Shown here: one piece after another, positions 33,460 to 41,880 of the stretch | Layout of the letters: every line of letters begins with the position of its first letter | How positions within the stretch are numbered: position 1 is the first letter of the stretch | Origin: Doryteuthis pealeii | Lineage: Eukaryota; Mollusca; Cephalopoda; Myopsida; Loliginidae | Reading direction: 5' to 3' | Assembly: GCA_023376005.1 (NCBI GenBank) | Contig: CM042138.1 | Coordinates: 95,411,492-95,475,491, forward strand | Length of the DNA stretch: 64,000 nucleotides | Position numbers and translations under genes: made by a program | Notes under the pieces: generated by a model | Told to the model about the DNA's origin: nothing | Databases searched by the model: none | Seen by the model: the letters and a program-made list of their open reading frames with translations, nothing else

Positions 33460-34030
33460 TTTACCAACATCTCTGCATGAGCAGGATGCAACACAGCAAT
33501 AAGCAGAATTTAACAGGTTTGAATTCAGAGTTTTCCTTCTCCTAGACTGGTTGCCTAACCAAGGTTAAACAGTCCAGTCTACTTTACTATTTAATCATAG
33601 CTGGAAGGAGAATAGTTGGATGCATAGTTTTCCCAAGAGTATTAGCATTATATGAAATGCAAACAGCCTCATCAAGGATTTCAAGGAATACAACAGACTT
33701 TTTGATATTGAGACTACACTCTTTTCTACCATTGGATTTACCAATAGGAGACCTAAATGCTAAAATGGCGACCGGAATTATTACAGTTTCTGCTGTATTA
33801 ATCCAAGAATTGTCAATCAAGGAACCTACTATGAGTTTCCAAAAGAGAACTCTCCTATTCATCAAATTCTTGTAATCAGAGCACCTACTTTTCGGCAAAA
33901 GGTGCATTCCTGGCAGATTTAGAATCAGCTTACTGAAATCTCCAGGGCTCTTCTGATTACCTAGCCAATTTTAGTAGTGTTACCGAGTCCATTTCCTACT
34001 ACAATAACCATTACACCACACACCTCCACA
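33460..34030 (-). mobile_element. SINE family 1 split by an insertion at about 33,683-33,980
   Basis: The 3' body (GGTTTGAATTCAGAGTTTTC region to GCAAACAGCCTCATC) occupies 33,460-33,680, and the tRNA head (CCATTACACCACACACCTCC) follows at about 33,985-34,030. In between is about 300 bases of other sequence whose end (ATCTCCAGGGCTCTTCTGAT, AATTTTAGTAGTG) recurs at 36,375-36,420. Confidence 0.7.
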
Positions 34031-34550
34031 AGATTGATAGAAATTTTCTCTCAATGTCATAGATTTAACAGACTGTTAAAAGAATACTTTAAAAGTAAAC
34101 TTTATTTGGAAGGAATTATAATTTCATTTACACCGTTTTTCTATCTCTGTGTTGATGTTTATCTTTCTGTAGTTGGTATTGAGCAAGACTTCTTTTTTTA
34201 AATGTTTTTCTTGCCAATGTGACTGTCACAATTGGTGTTATGTTTTTTTTCTTTGTTACTATTCTGCATGGAGTGTTTTCTTTATTCACTTTGTTTATTT
34301 TTATATTTGTTCGTTTTTTTTTATGTTGAATCAATTTTATTCTTTGCACTTTGTTTCCTTGGAAACACCAAATTTAGATGCACACTAAAACAAATATCAT
34401 GACCAATTGTTGAGAGATAAATCTTTTAATAAATATTTTGAATTTATGTAAAAATTTATTTAATACTAGGGTGAGTAAAAATTTTGCAATATTTGCATAT
34501 GAACATTTCAAACACAATGTGATGCTCTGCTTCTAGTGAAATCATGAGGG

Positions 34551-34827
34551 ATATTGACCTTGCATTGTTTAATGTGGGACCACACACGAACCAAAGCTCA
34601 TGGGATGGCAGGCACAAAAAATGTGTACATCCCGTTGGCATACCTCCTCAAGGAGGGGCACTTCAAGCACTAGGCAATAAACCCAACCTTGCTCCTTTAA
34701 ATCAAGGGGGCAGATGTTGCCTGAGGGTGGGGATGGCACCCTGGGATCATGCTGTTAATTTAACATTGGTCCAGTGGCCGAAGCCACCAGACCCCACCTT
34801 GAAGAGTGGGTTATCAGTGCATTCAGT
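34551..34827. mobile_element. About 280-bp insertion inside the mariner element
   Basis: Flanked by AGTGAAATCATGAGGG (34,535-34,550) and AGTGAAATTATGAGGG (34,827-34,842), a 16-base target duplication with one mismatch. This points to LINE-type insertion. Interior has CCTCCTCAAGGAGGGGC and GGTGGGGATGGCACCC. ORF 34,544-34,837 has no family. Not recognised as either SINE family described here. Confidence 0.6.
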
Positions 34828-35023
34828 GAAATTATGAGGGGTGTGGTTAATTATTAAGTACTCTGAACAACTGGAAAAGATGTATACCATTGTGTAGCAG
34901 AAATACCCGGCATTGGTTTGTAGAAATCAAGCTCTTCTGCAGCAAGACAACAAAAGATCTCATACTGCTTGAATGATCCGGAATAAACTCCAGGAATATG
35001 AGGAAATCGAACTGATACCACAC

Positions 35024-35059
<36 letters not shown>

Positions 35060-35340
35060 CAACCCCTCCACATGAGCAGGATGTGACACAAGATCAATTT
35101 CTTAAGCAGAATTTAACTGGTTTGAATTCAGAGTTTTCCTTCTCCTAGAGTGGTTACCTAAGCCAAGGTTAAAGAGCCCAGTCTGCCCTACTTTTCCATA
35201 GATGGAGGGAGAATAGTTGAATTCATACCTTTCCCAAGGGTATTAGCACTATGTGAAATGCAAACAGCCTCATCCAGGATTTGAACTTGGGTTGCTGAGT
35301 CCATTCCCTATGACTCTAACCATTACACTACACACCTCCA
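35024..35340 (-). mobile_element. SINE family 1 with (TA)n 3' tail, inside the mariner element
   Basis: On the minus strand: head GTGTAGTGTAATGGTTAGAG, B box AAGTTCAAATCC, body CTGTTTGCATTTCACATAGT, and 3' end CCTGCTCATGTGGAGGGG. It then runs directly into a (TA)n tract at 35,026-35,055, which therefore lies where the SINE 3' tail should be. Confidence 0.85.
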
Positions 35341-35640
35341 ACCCAGCATATAGTCCAGACCTAGCTCCCTTCGATTATTACCTATTTTGATCCATGGCTC
35401 ACTTCCTGCGCTCATGATGCTTCAACAACCTAGGAAAAGTGGAAGCTTTAGTGAAGTAGTTCTTTGTTTTGTAAGACAATAACTAGTATCATCATGCGAT
35501 CAAAGAAGTGACAGAAACGTTGCTTCAGACGGTACAACAGGATAGCCTCTACTTTAAATGCTAGGCAGCTTTTCTTGTAACTTGAAGAATAAAGCAAATA
35601 AGTTACCAAGATATTGCAAAACTTTTGACTCACTCTAGTA

Positions 35641-36715
35641 TTATTTAAACTGAATTATAATCATGCATTAAATGTTGTTTGGATTATCTAAACATAGTAG
35701 AATAAATTCTTTAATTATTTTTAATGAGCCATTCATTTTTGATTACTATTTTCTTTCATCTTGACATTTACCTTCTTTTCATGTCATCTTAGAGCCATCC
35801 TCTTTGATAGCAAACAGTCTGGACTGAAAATAAAAAATAAGCATTTTGGTGGGATTTACCTATTTATGGGCCCTAGGCAAAACTCATCAGTGGGCCCCCA
35901 ATTTATCATACAGGTGCTGCATACTCCTACATCTATATATTTTGGAATATATTATATAATGAAATAATGTACACTCGAAACAAAGTCATAATCTGGCACT
36001 CTGTATGACAAATTAGCTTCAGTAGACTCCCAGATCTTGTGGGCCCTAGGCCAATGGCCTATTGGTTAATCCGATCTTGGACCCCCCCCCTAACTTTTAG
36101 CCTGATATTAGTGGCTGATACAAGTGTCTTAGTTGAAAAAAAAAGGGAAGCGAGTTTAAGTCTCCCTGGGTGCCTTATCATTTCTGACCTGTGCTGTTAT
36201 GGTGATAGAATGATGACCTAATGAATTGTATAGTAAAAAAAAAAAGAATAGAAACTTAATTTTAAAAAAGAAAGAAAATATGTATCAAAATTTTTATTAT
36301 TTTTACTCTTTGTGAGTTTTTCACACCGGCTTTTAACTGGTGGTCTTTCACTGAAGTCAGTGAGCAAATCTCCTCAGATCTCCAGGACTCTTCTGAGTAC
36401 CTTAGTCAATTTTAGTAGTGCTGTGGTCTGGATGGTTTCAATTTTATTAGTAATGAGACAAAATGTAAGAAGGTATTCAAGCAGCTGGTGTGTTTAAGCA
36501 GGTTTTCCCTCGGCAAAAGAGGACATGAGTTTGTCTCATTGAGAGTTTATCCTTTATTATTTTTCATCTGCACTACTTGCTCATTGGTGAATATTGATGG
36601 CACGAGTAAATTACCATGAAAAGAAATTAAAAAGGTGGAGGAAAAATAAACGATAGTCAAAAATTAATTTAAAAAAAATAAAAATAGATTTTATAAAATA
36701 AGGAAACCAATATAT
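35641..36715. other. jub: Intron 3 stretch with unassigned repeats
   Basis: GGGCCCTAGGC occurs at about 35,868 and 36,040, flanking a possible dispersed repeat. A segment at 36,375-36,420 recurs at 33,937-33,982. ORFs here (35,761; 36,039; 36,312) have no family features. Confidence 0.4.
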
Positions 36716-36716
36716 A

Positions 36717-36964
36717 AGTTCTGGTCACAATTATTGGCACCTATGAAATTTCAGTACATAATAAAGAATATCTCCTGGGGGTGAAAAAAAACAAAACAAA
36801 ATTAATTTAGTGAAACAATTTTGGTCTATTCACAACTCATGGTTGATAAACAACAGCAAATGATAAAACAAGTTTATATAAATTTTGTTATTCTGTTTAT
36901 TTCTTAAGATATAGAAAAAAGTTGTTAAAAATGAAAAAGGTGTCAATAATGGTGACTTGGTCTG
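36717..36964. mobile_element. 248-bp Tc1-type MITE (intron 3)
   Basis: CTGGTCACAATTATTGGCAC near the left end pairs with GGTGTCAATAATGGTGACTT near the right end. TA lies at 36,715-36,716 and 36,965-36,966. GGTG-CAATAATTGTGACCAG termini are a familiar Tc1 style. The interior is A/T-rich without coding. Confidence 0.7.
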
Positions 36965-37608
36965 TACTTTATGCTCTAAATAAATAAAAAAAGATATCAG
37001 AAAAAAATATATTATTGAATTTTTCACACAATACAATTCTAAATTTAGTTAGAACAAAAGGAGTTATTCCCTTATAACAGGGAAACTTCATTGTACTTTT
37101 CAATAAAACAAAATTCTCTCTCAGATTCTTAAGATTCAATTTGTTTTTTTCTTTGTTAATTTTTAATTCCTGTGTTTAAAAAAAATGATGTTGTTTGAGT
37201 AATGGAATTATTGGGTGAGGTGTCATCAACATAAAACAAAAAAACAAAGTATTTAAACTTTGTGTAATTAACTAAAAGATTTGTTTAATGTCTGTAAACC
37301 TCAAACTTTTGTGGTTTGTTTGTATTGGATGTTTTAATGACAGTTTAAAAAAATATTTTGCTAATGTTCAATTTGTGATGTTTATTCGTTAAGAAATACT
37401 GACACACTCAAGATTTTCATACAACTCATTATCATCAGCATCATTTAAAATCATCTTTAAAAAGTTTATTCATAAGAATATACTTGTGGGTAAAAAAAGT
37501 GTATTTTATTCCATTCGATATATTTTTGTCTTTTAAATAAGAAAAAATAAATGATGTACTTATGTTTAATTCATTAGTTTTATTTCTCCTTTATAGTCAT
37601 TATTTGAG

Positions 37609-37609
<1 letters not shown>

Positions 37610-37660
<51 letters not shown>

Positions 37661-37821
37661 GTGGTTGACACTATCACTTTTGAAGAGACAGTAGTAAGCC
37701 AATGTACAGTATTATTAGGAGAGTACTCAATATATGTGATAGAGCAATATTATCAATAATAATAATAATAAATAAATATATGCTAAAAATATTTATTTAT
37801 TTATTATTATTATTAATAATA

Positions 37822-37870
<49 letters not shown>
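37610..37870. repeat. TA-bracketed segment with an AT-rich hairpin (intron 3)
   Basis: (TA)n runs at about 37,611-37,660 and 37,826-37,869 enclose a GCTCAATAT-family half copy (GTACTCAATATATGTGATAG, about 37,720) and a small palindrome of AATAATAAT...ATTATTATT at about 37,756-37,822. ORFs 37,562 and 37,702 are TA translations. Confidence 0.75.
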
Positions 37871-37877
<7 letters not shown>

Positions 37878-38804
37878 TGAAAAAAAAGGGATAAGACAAA
37901 TAGGAATATTTATTTTTTTATTGTTCTCAACTTGCTCTAACCTTAGGTCATAATCAGGAGAGGAATTTTTTTAGAAAGTTTTAAAGAGTTGATATCCTAT
38001 TAAAAAGAAGTGGCAAAAATGAACTGGTGCTGTGGCATATCCATTTGTTGAATAAAAATTATTTTCTGGTATCCCAGTATCTTCAATTGACCATTATATG
38101 ATCTCTGCTATTGTAGACATCTGGCACTGAGCTTGCCATTTGGGAGATATATTAAGCATGAACAGAGTTTGTTTCATATCTAAAAAAAAAAAAAAAAATA
38201 TTTTTAGCTAAATACAACTAGGATTTATGTTCTTAATAATATAACTTTATTTAAAAATGATCACTTCAGTTTGTTGGCTAATCAAATTATTATTTTTTTT
38301 AAAAACATGTTTTTAAATTTATAAATGATAATATTTATTACATCAATTTTTATATTAAATGCACCAATAAATTTCCATTAAAAATCCATCTCTTTTTCCT
38401 CTTCATAATCATCCTATTTTTTTATTTTTATCTTAATATAATCAATTTGAAAGTATTAAACATGTCAAAATTATCTAACTTTGAAATAATTTAATTCATT
38501 ATTCTGTTATTACTGGTTATAGAATATTTATATCTGTTCTTAAATTAGATAAACATTGATTTCTATATTTGTTTAAAGAAATAAATTATTTGTGACTAGT
38601 TGTACAAGCTAAAGTCTAATATCTATATTAAATTATATTATTTATATCAAATTATTCTATAACATATAGATAGATATAATACCTTATTTAAAAATAATAT
38701 TTAATATCTTATTTAAAAACAGGATTTTTAACATATGATCACTAATAATAGATATACAACATATTTACAGAATTCTATCTATATTTGTCCAAGTAAAAAT
38801 AATT

Positions 38805-38841
<37 letters not shown>

Positions 38842-38895
38842 GATAATGTATTCATGTCTATTTATTGTATCTATTGCATTTTCTTTCTTCTACAG
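37871..38895. other. jub: Intron 3, last part
   Basis: AT-rich, with a 17-A run near 38,181 and a (TA)n run at 38,808-38,839 ending about 57 bases before the terminal exon. No mobile element recognised. Confidence 0.55.
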
Positions 38896-39396
38896 GACTG
38901 TGGCATGCAGTTAACCGATGAACCAGACAAACGCTGTTACCCTTATCAAGAAATACTTCTCTGCCGTAATTGCCATATCCAACGTCTTAATAAGCGCTAC
39001 CCAGATGAGAAATTCTGTGTTGATCCAGTGACACAGCTTATCAAAAACATGGCTGATGACAAGTCAAAGAATAACAGTGGTACGAGCTGCCACCTTAGTG
39101 GGACCGTGGGTGACTTCGTTCCGGCTACAATCAGTGTCCTCTCTTCCCCTCAAATGAACACTCCTGCGGGTTACCGAGGCTCTTACTGTAGCAACAGTAC
39201 CACTGGTGGAGCTGATGGTGGTAGTGGGGCTAGCAGTAACCGTAGCAGTGGTACGCACAATTATGGGGTCGACACAGACCAGTATTCCTCTTCGTCTTAC
39301 CCACCGCCACCACCACCGCAGGGGTCAGTCTATAATCAACAGATGCCTACATCTCCTGTGAAATCTTCTATCAAATACCAAATCACTGAATTGTAA
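38896..39396 (+). CDS. jub: Ajuba-family terminal exon: end of LIM3 and low-complexity tail
   Basis: The last coding exon has 166 codons and a TAA stop. It opens with DCGMQLTDEPDKRCYP, completing LIM3 with C86, C107 and C110 (H111 follows). The spacing C50-x2-C53-x23-H77-x2-C80-x2-C83-x2-C86-x20-C107-x2-C110 fits the LIM consensus. After QRLN, where vertebrate AJUBA almost ends, about 134 residues continue. They include a conserved-looking YPDEKFCVDPVTQLIKNM segment, a Ser/Gly/Asn-rich stretch, six consecutive prolines after SSSSY, and the C-terminus KYQITEL. The last four residues fit a class I PDZ ligand (S/T-x-hydrophobic). Cysteines after LIM3 do not form another LIM domain. The acceptor is TTCTACAG|GAC, and a (TA)n run ends about 57 bases upstream. 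The ATG at 38,854 lies in the intron and is not a start. Confidence 0.95.
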   Translation, partial: DCGMQLTDEPDKRCYPYQEILLCRNCHIQRLNKRYPDEKFCVDPVTQLIKNMADDKSKNNSGTSCHLSGTVGDFVPATISVLSSPQMNTPAGYRGSYCSNSTTGGADGGSGASSNRSSGTHNYGVDTDQYSSSSYPPPPPPQGSVYNQQMPTSPVKSSIKYQITEL

Positions 39397-39475
39397 TTGT
39401 GTTGTGTCTATTATACGAGCACTGTTACGTGCAGACTGAGAGTTTGTATATGTTTAATAAATGAAATGAAATGAA
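39397..39475 (+). terminator. Short 3' UTR with proximal AATAAA
   Basis: The first polyadenylation hexamer, AATAAA, is at 39,456-39,461, 60 bases after the stop. An A-rich stretch follows from 39,474. Three further AATAAA copies at 39,625, 39,673 and 39,697 could serve a longer 3' UTR, but they lie in or next to the left arm of an inverted repeat. Which site is used cannot be told from sequence. Confidence 0.6.
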
Positions 39476-39483
39476 AAAAACAA

Positions 39484-40005
39484 AAAAAAAAACACAGAAA
39501 CTGCTGGGTTATCTTTAAGCTATGCACTTCTGAATTTTTCAGTTTCTTTTTTAAGAAATGCTCCCTTCAAATTAGCAGCAGGGGTCAGCCTCATATGTTT
39601 TTTTCGATCTGCCTTTTTCAGGAAAATAAACTTGTTGTTTTACCTGTGAATTCTTAAATAATTTTGTTTTACAATAAATTATTTTGGGCATTTTTCAATA
39701 AATATGTCTCAATGAACTTTTTTTTAAACAATGAATTAACTTCTTTTTTTTTTTTTTTTTTCAATGATAAGGTTTGATAAGATTTTTTATCAATGAATTG
39801 AAAACAAATCAAAATTCATTTAAAAATTCAGATGAAAAACAACAAGTTTATTTTCCCCAAAAAAGCAGATCTAAAGAACGTAAGAGGCTGGCTCCTGCAG
39901 CTAATTTAAAGGAAGCATTACTTTAAAAAAAAAAGAAAAAAAGTAAGACTGAAAAATTTGGGAGTGCATATCTTTAAAATAGCCAAATGCTGTCTTTTTC
40001 AACAA
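39484..40005. repeat. Long inverted repeat at the 3' end of the Ajuba-family gene
   Basis: The left arm, about 39,484-39,680, matches the reverse complement of about 39,780-40,005 over most of its length. Shared segments include TATGCACT, AATTTTTCAG, AAATTAGC-GCAG, GATCTGC and GAAAATAAACTTGTTGTTTT. The loop is roughly 100 bases. It is a fold-back or MITE-like element with no recognisable coding capacity. It starts right after the proximal poly(A) signal, so a longer transcript would include a hairpin with arms of nearly 200 bases. Confidence 0.8.
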
Positions 40006-40980
40006 ATGTTGACTTCTAGGGTTGGGAGAACAAAATTGCAAATTAAAAATTTGTTTAAGAAAAGACTGAACTATTAGATTTGCTGTATGAAGTATTTTGC
40101 AATTATTAGTTTTTTTTTTTTTTGTTCTATATTGGTCTAGCTTTGCCACTGAAGTTATACAATAACAAAATGATTTACCTCTTATTCAATATACCTGTTT
40201 CAAAGTCCAATCAATAATCTAACTATTCTTAATATCTCTAATAATTAATCGTCTACACCAACTAGGGAGCAGCTTTACACTGTGCACGTCTACACCAACA
40301 TACAACCTGTGTAAACTCACATGATATTTTCTTCATTTCAAGTGCAAAATTTTAAACACAGTCACTAATTTAAAAATTCTTTTTTTTTTTTGTTTAAGTA
40401 ATTGCAATTAATATGTAGTTATTCCATAAGTATTTACTTGTTTTTTTTTTTTTTGTTGTTTGTTTTAGTTTTTTAAAAATTTAAATGTAGAATTGAGGGA
40501 GAAATTCCCTCCTGATTTAAAAAACAAAACAAAAAAAGTTCTTTTTTATTTTTAAAGCACATACAATTTTTAAAATATTATAAAATGATATAGAAAAATT
40601 TATAGTAAAAAAAGTTTATAAAATATAAAATTCCTAATCTGTAAATGTATTTCATTAATGAAGAGTTACAATAAGAAACTTGTTTTCATTGTTATGAAAA
40701 AAAAAAGGGAGAGACACTGATTTGGTGTGAGGAATGGTGGAAGTATTTACTTAAAATGCAAAACTAGAAATCGGATGTTGGTAAAGGTAGAAGCCGAGAA
40801 CTGATAGCAAAAACTTTAAATTTTTAGCAGCTGATTGTTGTTTTCTTAAAGAAACGTAATGGTGAAGAAATCTATTTAGTATTTATATTGTTATTGAAAT
40901 CATTGCTGAAGAAGCAGTGAATTATTTAAACTGTTGTTATTGTTATAAGATGATCTTTTGAGACAATTCTTTTGTAAATC
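40006..40980. other. 3' flank, AT-rich
   Basis: Several T runs and a tiny palindrome GAGGGAGAAATTCCCTCC at about 40,495. ORF 39,901-40,149 (minus) overlaps the inverted repeat and a T run. No gene seen. Confidence 0.5.
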
Positions 40981-40990
40981 AAATAATACG

Positions 40991-40992
<2 letters not shown>

Positions 40993-41027
<35 letters not shown>

Positions 41028-41187
41028 ATTATAGTGTACAATACATTTAAGGTGCAATTGTTATCATTGGTTTCCAAGCAGCATGTTAGCATGTGCACCT
41101 GAAATGTCTTGTACACCATAATGAATAAATAAATACAGCTCTTACACCCATAATTGAGCACTTTATTTTCAATTCTCTAAAAATAAA

Positions 41188-41220
<33 letters not shown>
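40993..41220. mobile_element. TA-bracketed hairpin MITE
   Basis: TCATTATAGTGTACAATACA-TTTAAGGTGCA (41,026-41,056) pairs with the reverse complement of 41,096-41,126 (TGCACCTGAAATGTCTTGTA). (TA)n runs lie at 40,993-41,024 and about 41,190-41,218. The two ORFs here are TA translations. Confidence 0.8.
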
Positions 41221-41221
<1 letters not shown>

Positions 41222-41374
41222 TAGCTTGAGAGGTTTGATAAATTACATTATTGTTACTAATAAAGTAATTAACAGATTTTTTAATTAATACAACAGCTTC
41301 TGATTGTATCCCTTTATATACTATTGTAGGAGCCTTTATGCAACAGTATATAAAAGAATACCACTTTGTAGGAA

Positions 41375-41880
41375 CCACTTGATTGCATAGGCAAGAAAAA
41401 AAAACTGATAGTCACTAAGTGCAGTTGACTGTGTCTATGCTATCCTAAGATCTACATATGCTCTATCACCAATATTGAGCACTCTTTATCTATAAATATA
41501 GCAAACTAAAATTAGTATTATATAGATAATATGGGTACTGTATTTGTAAGTAAACAGTGCTCAATATCATGGATAGAGCATTTATATCTAAATTAAGGTA
41601 GCATGGACATGGGTGGATTTCATTTAGCAGAAGGAACTCTTTAGCAAAAGAGGAAGAAAGTTAATTGGCAACAGACTATATATACGATGATCATCCACCA
41701 ATAGAGCGACTGCTGTTCAACTGCCTTTTGACAAATGGTGACTGGTTATTGACAGTTTCTTGCCTACGCAACCTTTAGATCATAGTCTGAAGATTGCATA
41801 GGTAAGAAACTGTCAGTAACCAGGCACTGTTGACTCCATGTCCACGCTACCTTAACTTAGATATATATTGCACAGTTTCT
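41375..41880. mobile_element. Cluster of GCTCAATAT-family hairpins
   Basis: The left arm TGTCTATGCTATCC-AAGATC and GCTCTATCACCAATATTGAG (41,433-41,490) pairs with the reverse complement of 41,545-41,608. The outer TTGCATAGG-AAGAAA block at 41,383 recurs at 41,795, and 41,725-41,765 pairs with the reverse complement of 41,795-41,835. A partial second copy (CATGTCCACGCTACCTTAAC) ends near 41,870. This looks like one long-TIR element with a second partial copy nested in or beside it. Confidence 0.75.

Larger units (their letters stand above)
34466..35638 (+). mobile_element. mariner element carrying nested insertions (intron 3)
   Basis: The ends CTAGGGTGAGTAAAAATTTT and (reverse complement of right end) CTAGAGTGAGTCAAAAGTTT are terminal inverted repeats with TA at 34,464-34,465 and 35,639-35,640. 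Inside is decayed transposase: LLQQDNKRSHTA then YEEIELIPHP, a SINE insertion, then AYSPDLAPFDYYLF. Reading across, the catalytic-core motifs are interrupted exactly by the SINE. The transposase is dead by stops and insertions. Confidence 0.85.
14051..39461 (+). other. jub: Ajuba/LIMD1/WTIP-family LIM gene, 3' half (4 exons, 3 introns)
   Basis: Four exons with clean GT-AG borders and matching phases join into a 250-residue C-terminal fragment. It carries the second half of LIM2, a complete LIM3 and a tail of about 134 residues. The order [38 protein letters not shown] and MQLTDEPDKRCYP is characteristic of the Ajuba/LIMD1/WTIP subfamily rather than zyxin/LPP. From family knowledge these proteins are zinc-binding scaffolds at adherens junctions that bind alpha-catenin and restrain the LATS/Warts kinases of the Hippo pathway; vertebrate members also act in P-bodies and nuclear repression. 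Introns are 5,198, 3,148 and 16,247 bases. The first zinc-ligand pair of LIM2 and everything N-terminal to it must lie in upstream exons that I could not find in 1-14,050. Family assignment is firm. The choice of jub over the vertebrate paralogue names assumes one invertebrate orthologue. Confidence 0.93.

Noticed and set aside
37562..37953. ORFs rich in YIYIYI, here and at 31,928, 32,405, 34,847, 40,979, 41,169 and 44,360
   Set aside because: These are (TA)n microsatellites, which contain no stop in one frame. They are not proteins.
38854..38895. ATG upstream of the terminal exon as a gene start
   Set aside because: It lies in the intron before a good CAG acceptor, and LIM3 homology starts exactly at 38,896 and joins in phase with the previous exon.
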